From positions 1-10,740 of the forward strand of contig DEPC01000094.1 in the NCBI GenBank assembly GCA_002358555.1: a stretch of DNA of 10,740 nt, in the 5' to 3' direction. A model generated the notes under the pieces. It was not told the DNA's origin. It did not search any database and was given only the letters and a program-made list of their open reading frames with translations. Positions 1-6,478 of this stretch are shown in pieces. Each line of letters opens with the position of its first letter. Positions within the stretch are counted from its first letter, which is position 1. The position numbers and the translations under genes are program-made. The stretch is from Hungatella sp. UBA3402 (GTDB taxonomy: Bacteria; Bacillota; Clostridia; Lachnospirales; Lachnospiraceae).

Positions 1-54
1 CGCAGCCCGCAAGCTGCGTTAGCGGCAAACTTCCTCTGTATGGGGCTGTGCATC
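1..54. other. GC-rich edge segment with a short inverted repeat
   Basis: This stretch lies beyond the operon terminator and is clearly richer in G and C than its surroundings. Bases 1-6 (CGCAGC) and 13-18 (GCTGCG) form a perfect 6-bp inverted repeat with a 6-base loop, followed by TTAGCGGC at 19-26. I see no open reading frame that I can support. It may be the end of a dispersed repeat or of an element that continues outside the window. The edge position prevents a firm call. Confidence 0.2.
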
Positions 55-85
55 AAAAAGAGGTGCAAATCATCTTCGCACCTCT
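55..85 (-). terminator. Rho-independent terminator of the polA-coaE-UPF0210 operon
   Basis: Read on the minus strand, AGAGGTGC (85-78) pairs perfectly with GCACCTCT (66-59), with an 11-base loop, and the stem runs straight into a T run (59-55). It starts 12 bases after the UPF0210 stop codon. The 8-bp stem plus U tract in the transcribed direction make this a standard intrinsic terminator closing the minus-strand operon. On the plus strand the stem is not followed by T residues, so it works one way only. Confidence 0.85.
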
Positions 86-96
86 CAAAAATCTAA

Positions 97-1461
97 TCAA
101 TTTTTAAAACTATGAACTGGTGCAGGAATCCTTCCTCCTCTACTTATAAATCGTTCACAAGAATAAGGATTTACTGGCATTACTGGAGCATAGCCCAAAA
201 GTCCACCAAATTCCACAGTATCTCCAACGCCCTTTCCTGCCACTGGAATTAGACGAACAGCTGTAGTTTTCTGATTAATCATGCCAATAGCCGCCTCATC
301 AGCAATAATGCCTGACAATGTACTTGCCGTGGTATCTCCTGGAACCGCAATCATATCAAGCCCCACAGAGCATACACAAGTCATAGCTTCTAGCTTTTCC
401 AAGGTCAAAGCTCCAGCAGAAACTGCATCAATCATTCCTTGGTCTTCACTAACTGGAATGAATGCTCCACTTAATCCCCCCACATAGGAAGATGCCATAA
501 TTCCTCCCTTTTTCACTTGGTCATTGAGCATAGCTAACGCTGCTGTAGTACCTGGAGCTCCCACTTTTTCTAAGCCAATCTCCTCTAAAATTTCTGCTAC
601 ACTATCTCCTACTGCCGGAGTGGGTGCCAAGGATAAATCAATAATTCCAAAGGGAATTCCTAGACGTTTAGAAGCTTCCTGAGCTACCAACTGTCCCACA
701 CGGGTAATCTTAAACGCTGTCTTCTTGATGGTTTCACATAGTATCTCGAAATTTTCACCACGCGCCTGCTCTAAGGCAGTCTTTACCACACCAGGTCCAC
801 TGACCCCTACATTAATAATCGCATCTGCTTCTGTTACGCCATGAAATGCTCCTGCCATAAAAGGGTTGTCGTCTGGTGCATTACAGAACACCACTAATTT
901 TGCACAACCCAAAGAATCCTGTTCTTTTGTAGCATCTGCGGTATCTCTAATCACTTGTCCCATAAGATTAACTGCATCCATATTAAGTCCTGTTTTGGTA
1001 GAACCTACATTTACAGAACTGCACACCCTCTCTGTCACTGCTAATGCATATGGGATTGAGCGGATCAAATTTTCATCTGCCCTAGTCATTCCCTTGCTTA
1101 CCAAAGCAGAATATCCTCCCAGAAAATTAACCCCCACTTCCTTAGCTGCTCTATCCAAAGTCTTTGCAATAGCAACAAAATCTTCGGGAGTTTTGCAGGC
1201 ACAGCCTCCTACCAAAGCTATCGGAGTAACAGAAATCCTCTTATTAACAATAGGTACTCCAAAATCTCTGGCAATCGCTTCTCCTGTTGATACCAGATTC
1301 TTTGCAGTAGAAGTAATCTTATTGTAAATTTTTTCATTCAGTGCAGATAAATCATCATCACAACAATCCAACAAACTGATACCCATGGTAATAGTGCGGA
1401 CATCTAGCTTTTCCTGCTCAATCATATTGTTTGTCTCGATGACTTCAAACATATTTAACAT
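97..1461 (-). CDS. UPF0210 / PFL-family protein (DUF711)
   Basis: A 454-residue soluble protein of the UPF0210 family, called PFL-like because its fold resembles pyruvate formate-lyase; its reaction is not known. The full family length is present. Recognisable conserved stretches are VTPIALVGGC near residues 78-87, NFLGGYSALV at 112-121, NVGVSGPGVV at 217-226, DLSLAPTPAVGDSVAEI at 275-291, and a cysteine-rich MTCVCSVGLDMIAVPGDT at 360-377. I see no signal peptide, no membrane segment and no glycyl-radical motif. The start is supported by GGAGA at 1468-1472, six bases before the ATG; a second ATG three codons in is less well placed. It is the last gene of the operon, 62 bases after the UPF0237 ACT-domain gene. 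The two families are commonly adjacent (for example SP0238/SP0239 in Streptococcus pneumoniae), which suggests a shared function. Confidence 0.92.
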   Translation of the reverse strand: MLNMFEVIETNNMIEQEKLDVRTITMGISLLDCCDDDLSALNEKIYNKITSTAKNLVSTGEAIARDFGVPIVNKRISVTPIALVGGCACKTPEDFVAIAKTLDRAAKEVGVNFLGGYSALVSKGMTRADENLIRSIPYALAVTERVCSSVNVGSTKTGLNMDAVNLMGQVIRDTADATKEQDSLGCAKLVVFCNAPDDNPFMAGAFHGVTEADAIINVGVSGPGVVKTALEQARGENFEILCETIKKTAFKITRVGQLVAQEASKRLGIPFGIIDLSLAPTPAVGDSVAEILEEIGLEKVGAPGTTAALAMLNDQVKKGGIMASSYVGGLSGAFIPVSEDQGMIDAVSAGALTLEKLEAMTCVCSVGLDMIAVPGDTTASTLSGIIADEAAIGMINQKTTAVRLIPVAGKGVGDTVEFGGLLGYAPVMPVNPYSCERFISRGGRIPAPVHSFKN

Positions 1462-1523
1462 ACAGTTTCTCCATTCTTTTCCTGCTCAGTCTTTCAATCT
1501 CCTCACAATGGTCTTTATGAGTT

Positions 1524-1796
1524 TTAGATTCGATGCATTTTTGTGAATATCTCTTCCCGTTGACATTTAATCCTCACACCGATTTGGGTACCCAGTTTTT
1601 CCAAATCAGCAGATATTTCCTCAAAAGGTTTTTGCGACTTCTCCATATCTACAATCATCATCATATTGAAAAATTCCTGTACAATGGTCTGGGAAATATC
1701 CAGGATATTGACCTGGCTCTCAGCAAGATAGGTACATACTTTCGCAATAATTCCAACTGTATCCTTTCCTACCACTGTAATAATAACCTTATTCAT
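1524..1796 (-). CDS. UPF0237 ACT-domain protein
   Basis: A 90-residue protein that is essentially one ACT domain, the small fold that binds amino acids or other ligands and regulates metabolic enzymes. The N-terminus shows the classic pattern: a first beta strand (VIITVVGKD, residues 4-12), the glycine turn DTVGIIAKV (12-20), a helix, then NILDISQTIV (30-39) and FFNMMMIVDM (42-51). It matches the UPF0237 (GcvR-like) family in length and sequence. There is no catalytic domain, so it is probably a ligand sensor or a partner protein, plausibly of the UPF0210 product encoded immediately downstream. An AGGAG at 1806-1810 sits nine bases ahead of the ATG. It is 18 bases after the hydrolase gene, hence cotranscribed. 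The ligand cannot be told from the sequence. Confidence 0.92.
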   Translation of the reverse strand: MNKVIITVVGKDTVGIIAKVCTYLAESQVNILDISQTIVQEFFNMMMIVDMEKSQKPFEEISADLEKLGTQIGVRIKCQREEIFTKMHRI

Positions 1797-1814
1797 GACT
1801 AATTTCTCCTTTTC

Positions 1815-2612
1815 TTATATAGTAACGATTTCAGACATCATATCTCTTTTGGCCACAGATATACAAAAATCCTTTGACTGATACTTATGGTCTCCTTGGT
1901 CAATTTCCAGTTTTACAGTCTCATAAGCCAGCTTTTCATAATTATTTTCCTTGCTTAAATGTCCCAACAAAATATATTTCATCTTATCATGAAGGATATA
2001 ATTCAATAATTTTCCAGCATTGTCATTGGATAAATGTCCATAGTCGCTTAAAATTCTCTGTTTCAAATAATAAGGATAAGGCCCTGTTTCCAGCATCCGA
2101 ACATCATGATTAGACTCTAGAAGCAGAGCATCCAGCCTTTGAAGGTGTTCAATAATATACTGGTCAAAATGCCCCAAGTCTGTAACTACTGCCACAGACT
2201 TGTATGTATTAGAAATCCGGTATGCTACCGGATTCGCTGCATCATGGTCAATCCGAAATGGCTCTATCTTCATATCGCCAATAGAAAATTCTGTATCAGG
2301 CAAAATAGGACTAAAAAGCTCCTTTGGATATTCTCCCAAATATTTCATTGTTTCTATTTCTTTCCATGTTTCCTTTGTTCCATAGATAGGAATCCCATGT
2401 TTTCTTGCCAGAACTCCCAGTCCCTTTACATGGTCTGAGTGTTCATGGGTGATTACTACTCCATCTAGCTCACTGCCTTTAATTCCAATTTCATTTAGCC
2501 CCTGTTCTATCCTCTTGTTGCTAATTCCGACATCTACCAGGATATGGGTATTATCTGTGCCTATATAGATACAGTTGCCGCTGCTTCCACTGGCAATACT
2601 TACTAATCTCAT
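1815..2612 (-). CDS. YycJ/WalJ-type metallo-beta-lactamase-fold hydrolase
   Basis: A 265-residue cytoplasmic metal-dependent hydrolase. The metal-binding signature THEHSDH is at residues 55-61. Further ligand candidates follow in the usual order: HDAANP (123-128), TDLGH (144-148), ESNHD (166-170), GHLSND (192-197) and LGHLSKENN (216-224). The opening SIASGSSGNC (5-14) and the ESNHD and GHLSN motifs are typical of the YycJ (WalJ/VicX) group, which acts on phosphodiester bonds and has been linked to DNA repair and to the WalRK cell-wall system in other Firmicutes. Here there is no walRK nearby; it sits 23 bases after coaE in a polA operon, which fits better with a nucleic-acid role. No strong ribosome binding site is seen, only purine-rich AGAGAAAAGAG upstream, so translation may depend partly on coupling. 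All metal motifs look intact. Confidence 0.9.
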   Translation of the reverse strand: MRLVSIASGSSGNCIYIGTDNTHILVDVGISNKRIEQGLNEIGIKGSELDGVVITHEHSDHVKGLGVLARKHGIPIYGTKETWKEIETMKYLGEYPKELFSPILPDTEFSIGDMKIEPFRIDHDAANPVAYRISNTYKSVAVVTDLGHFDQYIIEHLQRLDALLLESNHDVRMLETGPYPYYLKQRILSDYGHLSNDNAGKLLNYILHDKMKYILLGHLSKENNYEKLAYETVKLEIDQGDHKYQSKDFCISVAKRDMMSEIVTI

Positions 2613-2635
2613 ATGATAGACTCTTTTCTCTTTAT

Positions 2636-3232
2636 TTATCTCTGAATGTGCGGTCTAAAAATGGCTCGAAGCTGTTGCAATACTTGTTCTATGGACCCAT
2701 TATTATCAATAATATAATCTGCACTTTTTCGATATTCCTCATCTGATGGCTGACTTTCCATAATCTGATAACATTTCTGCTTAGAATATCCTCGATGTTC
2801 CATCAACCTTTGAATTCGGTTTTCTCTCAGAGTATAAACATACCATATTTCATGGAAAATGTCACCTGGATTTTCTGGTAATATGGCAGACTCCACAACT
2901 AAAATCGGAGAGTTTTGCTCCTTTATCCATTGCTGCACGCTTTTCCACACGAACGGATGAATCAGGCTGTTTATCTTATCTCTAGTCGCCTTATCCCTAA
3001 AAATAAGTTCAGCCAAAGCCTCTTTCTTTAACTCCCCATCTTCATTTACGATTTCTTTTCCAAAGGCTTTCACAATCGCATCATATCCTGGTTTTCCTGG
3101 CCTTTCCAGTTTTTTTGCCACCAAATCAGTCTGGATTATCTCTGCGCGATATTCCAGTTTTAATAATTCCAAAATCCGACTTTTTCCAGAGCCTACACCG
3201 CCGGTTAGGGCGATGATATGTTTATCCATCAT
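2636..3232 (-). CDS. coaE: Dephospho-CoA kinase
   Basis: Catalyses the last step of coenzyme A synthesis, ATP-dependent phosphorylation of the ribose 3'-hydroxyl of dephospho-CoA, in the cytoplasm. The 198-residue length is normal. The P-loop TGGVGSGKS is at residues 10-18, the acidic QTDLVAKKL stretch (34-42) includes the expected catalytic aspartate, the substrate-binding IHPFVW lies around residue 86, and the C-terminal lid (RIQRLMEHRGYS...) and SADYIIDNNGS end the protein as in other CoaE. The usual PLL(F/Y)E segment reads VVESAILPE, a small departure. Translation can begin at either of two consecutive ATG codons; I give the first, with a weak GGCGGA seven bases upstream. It lies 26 bases after polA, a linkage common in Firmicutes. 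Confidence 0.95.
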   Translation of the reverse strand: MMDKHIIALTGGVGSGKSRILELLKLEYRAEIIQTDLVAKKLERPGKPGYDAIVKAFGKEIVNEDGELKKEALAELIFRDKATRDKINSLIHPFVWKSVQQWIKEQNSPILVVESAILPENPGDIFHEIWYVYTLRENRIQRLMEHRGYSKQKCYQIMESQPSDEEYRKSADYIIDNNGSIEQVLQQLRAIFRPHIQR

Positions 3233-3258
3233 TGTCCATTCCGCCCTATCAGTTTTTT

Positions 3259-5901
3259 CTATTTCGCATCATACCAACTTTCTCCGCTGCATGCTTCCAC
3301 TTCCAGAGAAACCTTTAATGTTGCAGCTCCTTTCATTTTCTCCTCTAAAATCTTAATTACTTCCTCGGTTTCCTCTTTCCATGTCTCTACCAAAAGTTCA
3401 TCATGCACCTGGAGCACAATTCTAGATTTTAGATTTTTTCTTTGCAGCTCCCTGTCCACCTCAATCATAGCAATTTTCATAATGTCTGCTGCAGTACCCT
3501 GAATCGGTGAGTTCATGGCTACCCGTTCTCCAAAGGATTTTTTATTGAAATTCCCTGATTTTAATTCTGGGATAGGTCTTCGCCGCTTAAACATACTGGT
3601 TACATATCCATTTGCCTTTCCATCTTCTACCAGTTTCTCTAAAAATGTTTTGACTCTTGGATAAGTTTCAAAATATTTTTCAATATATTCTACAGCCTCT
3701 TCTCGGCTGATGCTCAAATCTTCACTAAGTCCAAAAGCACTAATTCCATATACAATTCCAAAATTTACTGCCTTGGCATTGCGCCTCTGCAGGGCTGTCA
3801 CTTCTTCTAAAGGAATATGAAATACTTGAGAAGCAGTAATTGCATGGATATCTTGTGCCTGTTTATATGCCTCAATCAGTCTTTCATCTCCTGACATATG
3901 TGCCAGCACTCTCAATTCTATCTGAGAATAATCTGCATCTACAAAGGTATACCCATCTTCTGGAACCAAGACCTTTCGGATTTGCCGTCCTAACTCCATT
4001 CTCACAGGAATGTTTTGCAAATTTGGTTCTGTGCTGCTGATTCTCCCTGTAGCTGTAATTGTCTGATTAAATGTGCCATGGATTCTTCCATCTTCCTGGA
4101 TAAAATGATATAAACCTTCTGCATACGTAGAATTCAGTTTCGTAAGCTGCCGATAATTCAAAATCTTTCTGACCATTGGATAATCAGGAGCTAACTTTTC
4201 CAATACATCTGCTGCTGTGGAATATCCTGTTTTTGTCTTTTTTCCATGAGGAAGTTTTATCTTTTCAAACAATATCTCTCCCAACTGTTTCGGAGAATTG
4301 ATATTAAAAGCTTCTCCAGCCAGTTCATGGATTTCCTTTTCCAATGCCTCAATCTGGATTTTCAGCTTATCTCCATACTCCTTTAGCCGTTCCTTCTCTA
4401 CTCGGATACCTGCCTGCTCCATTCGATATAAACTGTAAATCAATGGCATTTCTACTTCAACAAATAATTGCCACATTTCCAATTCTTTGAGTTTTTCTGT
4501 CAGAATCTCTGCAGATTTCCACGCAATATATCCCATATAGCAGATACAAGCGCTTGCCTTTTCCTCTCTATCCAAAAACATCTTCCCAAGCATAGCCTTC
4601 TTTCCGAGCAAATCCTCCTCAGATGGCACTGTCAATCCCAGATAATCCCTTGCCAAGTCATCATAATGGTAAGTATCTTTAAGAGGATTCAAAAGATATC
4701 CTGCTACCCCTACATCTAAAACTCCGCTGTCATCTTTCAACTTTAAGTAGGGAAGTTGTGCCTTCAAATCCAAAGTAGTCTTACAGTTAGCTTCTTTTAC
4801 TAATTGTTCCATTCTTCCAGTCAGATATTCTCCAGTCAGAAATCCTTCAGCACCAATCGCATAGCAGTCTTCCTCTCCAAAACAAAGGGCTGCTCCAAAA
4901 ATTTGTCCTCCTTCTATAATCAGTTGAAATCCTAGTTTTTCTGCTTGTAAAGCCTTTTGAAAAATAATTTCTGCCTCAGAAAAATCCCTGATTGTCCGAA
5001 AATATTTCTCTATTCCTGGAGTTTTCATACTTCCTGCATCAAACCTCGCCAAAATTGATTTAAACTCCATTCGCTTCATATATTCATAAGCTTCCTGAGT
5101 ATATAAGTTCTGGATTTCCATAGCTTCATAGGAAAATGAAATAGGACAGTCAATACAAATAGTTGCCAGCTTTTTGCTCATCTGAGCCATATCATAATGT
5201 TCTTTCAAAGCCTTCTGTGCCCGCGGCGGTTTCACTTCCGAAAGATGAGCATAAGTATTTTCAATGCTTTCATAGGCAGCAATCAAATTGATAGCAGTTT
5301 TCTCTCCGATGGATGGCACTCCTGGAATATTGTCAGATTGGTCTCCCATCAAAGCCTTCACATCAATAAACTGAAGAGGTGTTACTTGATATTCTTCTTC
5401 TACATCTTTTGGATAATAGTCTTTTACTTGTGTTGTTCCTTTGCTGGTTTTAGGAATCCGTATCTTAATATGCTCATCTGCTATCTGTAGCAAATCTCTG
5501 TCACCAGATACAATAACAATTTCTACTCCTTCCGCCACATTTTTCTTGGCCAAAGTACCCAAAATATCATCTGCTTCATATCCGGCGAGAGTCATAATAG
5601 GAATTCCCATAGCACTTAATACTTCTTTCATTAAAGGTACTTGCTCCACCAATTCTTGTGGCATAGGCTTTCTGGTTCCTTTGTAGGCAGCATACATTTT
5701 ATGGCGGAAGGTGGGTTCCGACAAATCAAACGCCACTGCCAAATGGTCTGCCTGTTCTTCCTCTAGAATTTTAAACATAATATTGAGAAATCCATATACT
5801 GCATTGGTATGAAGTCCCTCGGAATTGGTCAACGGCGGTATCCCATAAAAAGCTCTGTTTAAAATGCTGTGTCCATCAATTAACACCAATTTATTTTTCA
5901 T
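3259..5901 (-). CDS. polA: DNA polymerase I, proofreading domain degenerate
   Basis: Fills gaps and removes RNA primers during replication and repair. The protein has 880 residues. The N-terminal 5'-3' nuclease (about 1-290) keeps its acidic metal ligands: LIDGHS near 7-12, YEADDI at 108-113, SGDRDLLQ at 132-139 and GDQSDNIPG at 186-194. The middle region (about 300-450) has the proofreading-exonuclease fold position but lacks the metal-binding DxE motif, as in Bacillus and Thermus enzymes, so 3'-5' exonuclease activity is not expected. The polymerase core is intact: motif A DADYSQIELR (655-664), motif B RRNAKAVNFGIVYG (706-719) and motif C QVHDE (831-835). I place the start at the ATG at 5901, because AGGGAG at 5911-5916 is nine bases ahead of it. 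An ATG seven codons further upstream (5922) has no ribosome binding site and adds residues absent from the family. It follows the zinc-finger gene by 37 bases. Confidence 0.97.
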   Translation of the reverse strand: MKNKLVLIDGHSILNRAFYGIPPLTNSEGLHTNAVYGFLNIMFKILEEEQADHLAVAFDLSEPTFRHKMYAAYKGTRKPMPQELVEQVPLMKEVLSAMGIPIMTLAGYEADDILGTLAKKNVAEGVEIVIVSGDRDLLQIADEHIKIRIPKTSKGTTQVKDYYPKDVEEEYQVTPLQFIDVKALMGDQSDNIPGVPSIGEKTAINLIAAYESIENTYAHLSEVKPPRAQKALKEHYDMAQMSKKLATICIDCPISFSYEAMEIQNLYTQEAYEYMKRMEFKSILARFDAGSMKTPGIEKYFRTIRDFSEAEIIFQKALQAEKLGFQLIIEGGQIFGAALCFGEEDCYAIGAEGFLTGEYLTGRMEQLVKEANCKTTLDLKAQLPYLKLKDDSGVLDVGVAGYLLNPLKDTYHYDDLARDYLGLTVPSEEDLLGKKAMLGKMFLDREEKASACICYMGYIAWKSAEILTEKLKELEMWQLFVEVEMPLIYSLYRMEQAGIRVEKERLKEYGDKLKIQIEALEKEIHELAGEAFNINSPKQLGEILFEKIKLPHGKKTKTGYSTAADVLEKLAPDYPMVRKILNYRQLTKLNSTYAEGLYHFIQEDGRIHGTFNQTITATGRISSTEPNLQNIPVRMELGRQIRKVLVPEDGYTFVDADYSQIELRVLAHMSGDERLIEAYKQAQDIHAITASQVFHIPLEEVTALQRRNAKAVNFGIVYGISAFGLSEDLSISREEAVEYIEKYFETYPRVKTFLEKLVEDGKANGYVTSMFKRRRPIPELKSGNFNKKSFGERVAMNSPIQGTAADIMKIAMIEVDRELQRKNLKSRIVLQVHDELLVETWKEETEEVIKILEEKMKGAATLKVSLEVEACSGESWYDAK

Positions 5902-5910
5902 TGCACCAGT

Positions 5911-5916
5911 CTCCCT
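5911..5916 (-). promoter_or_regulatory. Ribosome binding site fixing the polA start
   Basis: AGGGAG on the minus strand lies nine bases upstream of the ATG at 5901-5899, which opens the typical MKNKLVLIDGHS sequence. The upstream in-frame ATG at 5922 precedes this site and has no purine-rich sequence of its own, so the shorter protein is preferred. Confidence 0.75.
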
Positions 5917-5938
5917 CACCATTTCTATCTAATTGGTT

Positions 5939-6289
5939 TTAAATTCCTTGTTGCCACCAAATTCTCATCTGCAAAAGAAACATCACTACAAGACTCATGG
6001 CAATCAAAGTATCTGCTGCATACCGAAGAGCACTGAGCAAATGTACCCGATAAATCTGCTGTCTAGATGTAATGATGTCTGCTTCCATATCCCCTTTGAT
6101 ATTATAACGGTCTGTATCTGTGTCGGAATCTAACTGCCGGATTCCTTCTTCTACCATATAATAAATCTCTAGTTCTTCCCTGCAATTCTCACATCCATCG
6201 ATATGTTCCAGAAAATCTTCCATTTCCTGAATATCTATCTCATGGCGGATATAAGGCATTACCAGACTTTCTGCCTCTTTGCATGTCAA
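5939..6289 (-). CDS. zf-HC2 anti-sigma-like single-span membrane protein
   Basis: A 116-residue protein. The N-terminal part has the zinc-binding pattern of zf-HC2 anti-sigma factors: Cys3, then His29-x3-Cys33-x2-Cys36 in the stretch EHIDGCENCREELEIYY. An acidic linker (about 47-70) follows, then one membrane helix near the C-terminus (about 91-106) ending in a Trp-rich MRIWWQQ. The expected topology is zinc finger inside the cell and a very short outside tail. In ZAS-type proteins this module holds an ECF sigma factor inactive, but no sigma-factor gene is next to it. The short outer tail also leaves no sensor domain. The start codon is TTG, supported by a perfect AGGAGG; the nearby ATG is out of frame. 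It is the first gene after the promoter at 6331-6358 and precedes polA by 37 bases. The partner is unknown. Confidence 0.8.
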   Translation of the reverse strand: MTCKEAESLVMPYIRHEIDIQEMEDFLEHIDGCENCREELEIYYMVEEGIRQLDSDTDTDRYNIKGDMEADIITSRQQIYRVHLLSALRYAADTLIAMSLVVMFLLQMRIWWQQGI

Positions 6290-6297
6290 AGCAAATA

Positions 6298-6303
6298 CCT
6301 CCT
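6298..6303 (-). promoter_or_regulatory. Perfect Shine-Dalgarno site fixing a TTG start
   Basis: AGGAGG on the minus strand lies eight bases upstream of the TTG at 6289-6287. An ATG at 6284-6282 is in another frame, and the first ATG in this frame falls well inside the zinc-finger domain. The strong site therefore supports a genuine TTG start for the zf-HC2 protein. Confidence 0.75.
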
Positions 6304-6330
6304 CTCAGATTTTTTGTTTGTCTGCTTTTT

Positions 6331-6358
6331 ATTATACCATTTCTTTCCTATTTGTCAC
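6331..6358 (-). promoter_or_regulatory. Sigma-A-type promoter of the zf-HC2-polA operon
   Basis: On the minus strand, GTGACA (6358-6353, five of six matches to TTGACA) and a perfect TATAAT (6336-6331) are separated by 16 bases. The start of transcription would be near 6324, giving a leader of about 35 bases before the TTG start. No strong operator is visible around it. This is the best promoter in the window and marks the head of the six-gene operon. Confidence 0.75.
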
Positions 6359-6384
6359 CATTCCTTTTTAGTACAAACAAGTTG

Positions 6385-6431
6385 GGGGTGTTGCAAAATG
6401 ATAGATTTCTACAATATTTTGCAACAACCCC
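6385..6431. repeat. Near-perfect 47-base palindromic hairpin, possible terminator or IS-end remnant
   Basis: The left arm (6385-6399, GGGG then TGTTGCAAAAT) pairs with the right arm (6416-6431, ATTTTGCAACAACCCC) along 15 bp with one bulged A, around a 16-base loop. It lies 48 bases downstream of the GT-C gene's stop codon, so it could terminate that transcript. The following T run (6432-6435) is, however, on the plus-strand side, where no gene is seen upstream; on the minus strand only AACTTGTTTG follows. The arms share the core TGTTGCAAA with IS6-family terminal repeats such as that of IS26. A terminator read in both directions or a miniature element are both possible. Confidence 0.5.
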
Positions 6432-6478
6432 TTTTATCCTATAATAGAATCCTTTTCCAGCATTATTGGTATATCAGT

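Noticed and set aside
866..1327. A 153-residue plus-strand open frame opposite the UPF0210 gene
   Set aside because: It is antisense to a well-conserved full-length gene, and its product shows no domain. The other plus-strand frames in the window are the same kind of shadow.
5902..5922. Upstream ATG that would add seven residues to DNA polymerase I
   Set aside because: There is no ribosome binding site before it. The good AGGAG-like site lies between it and the ATG at 5901, and the extra residues do not belong to the family.
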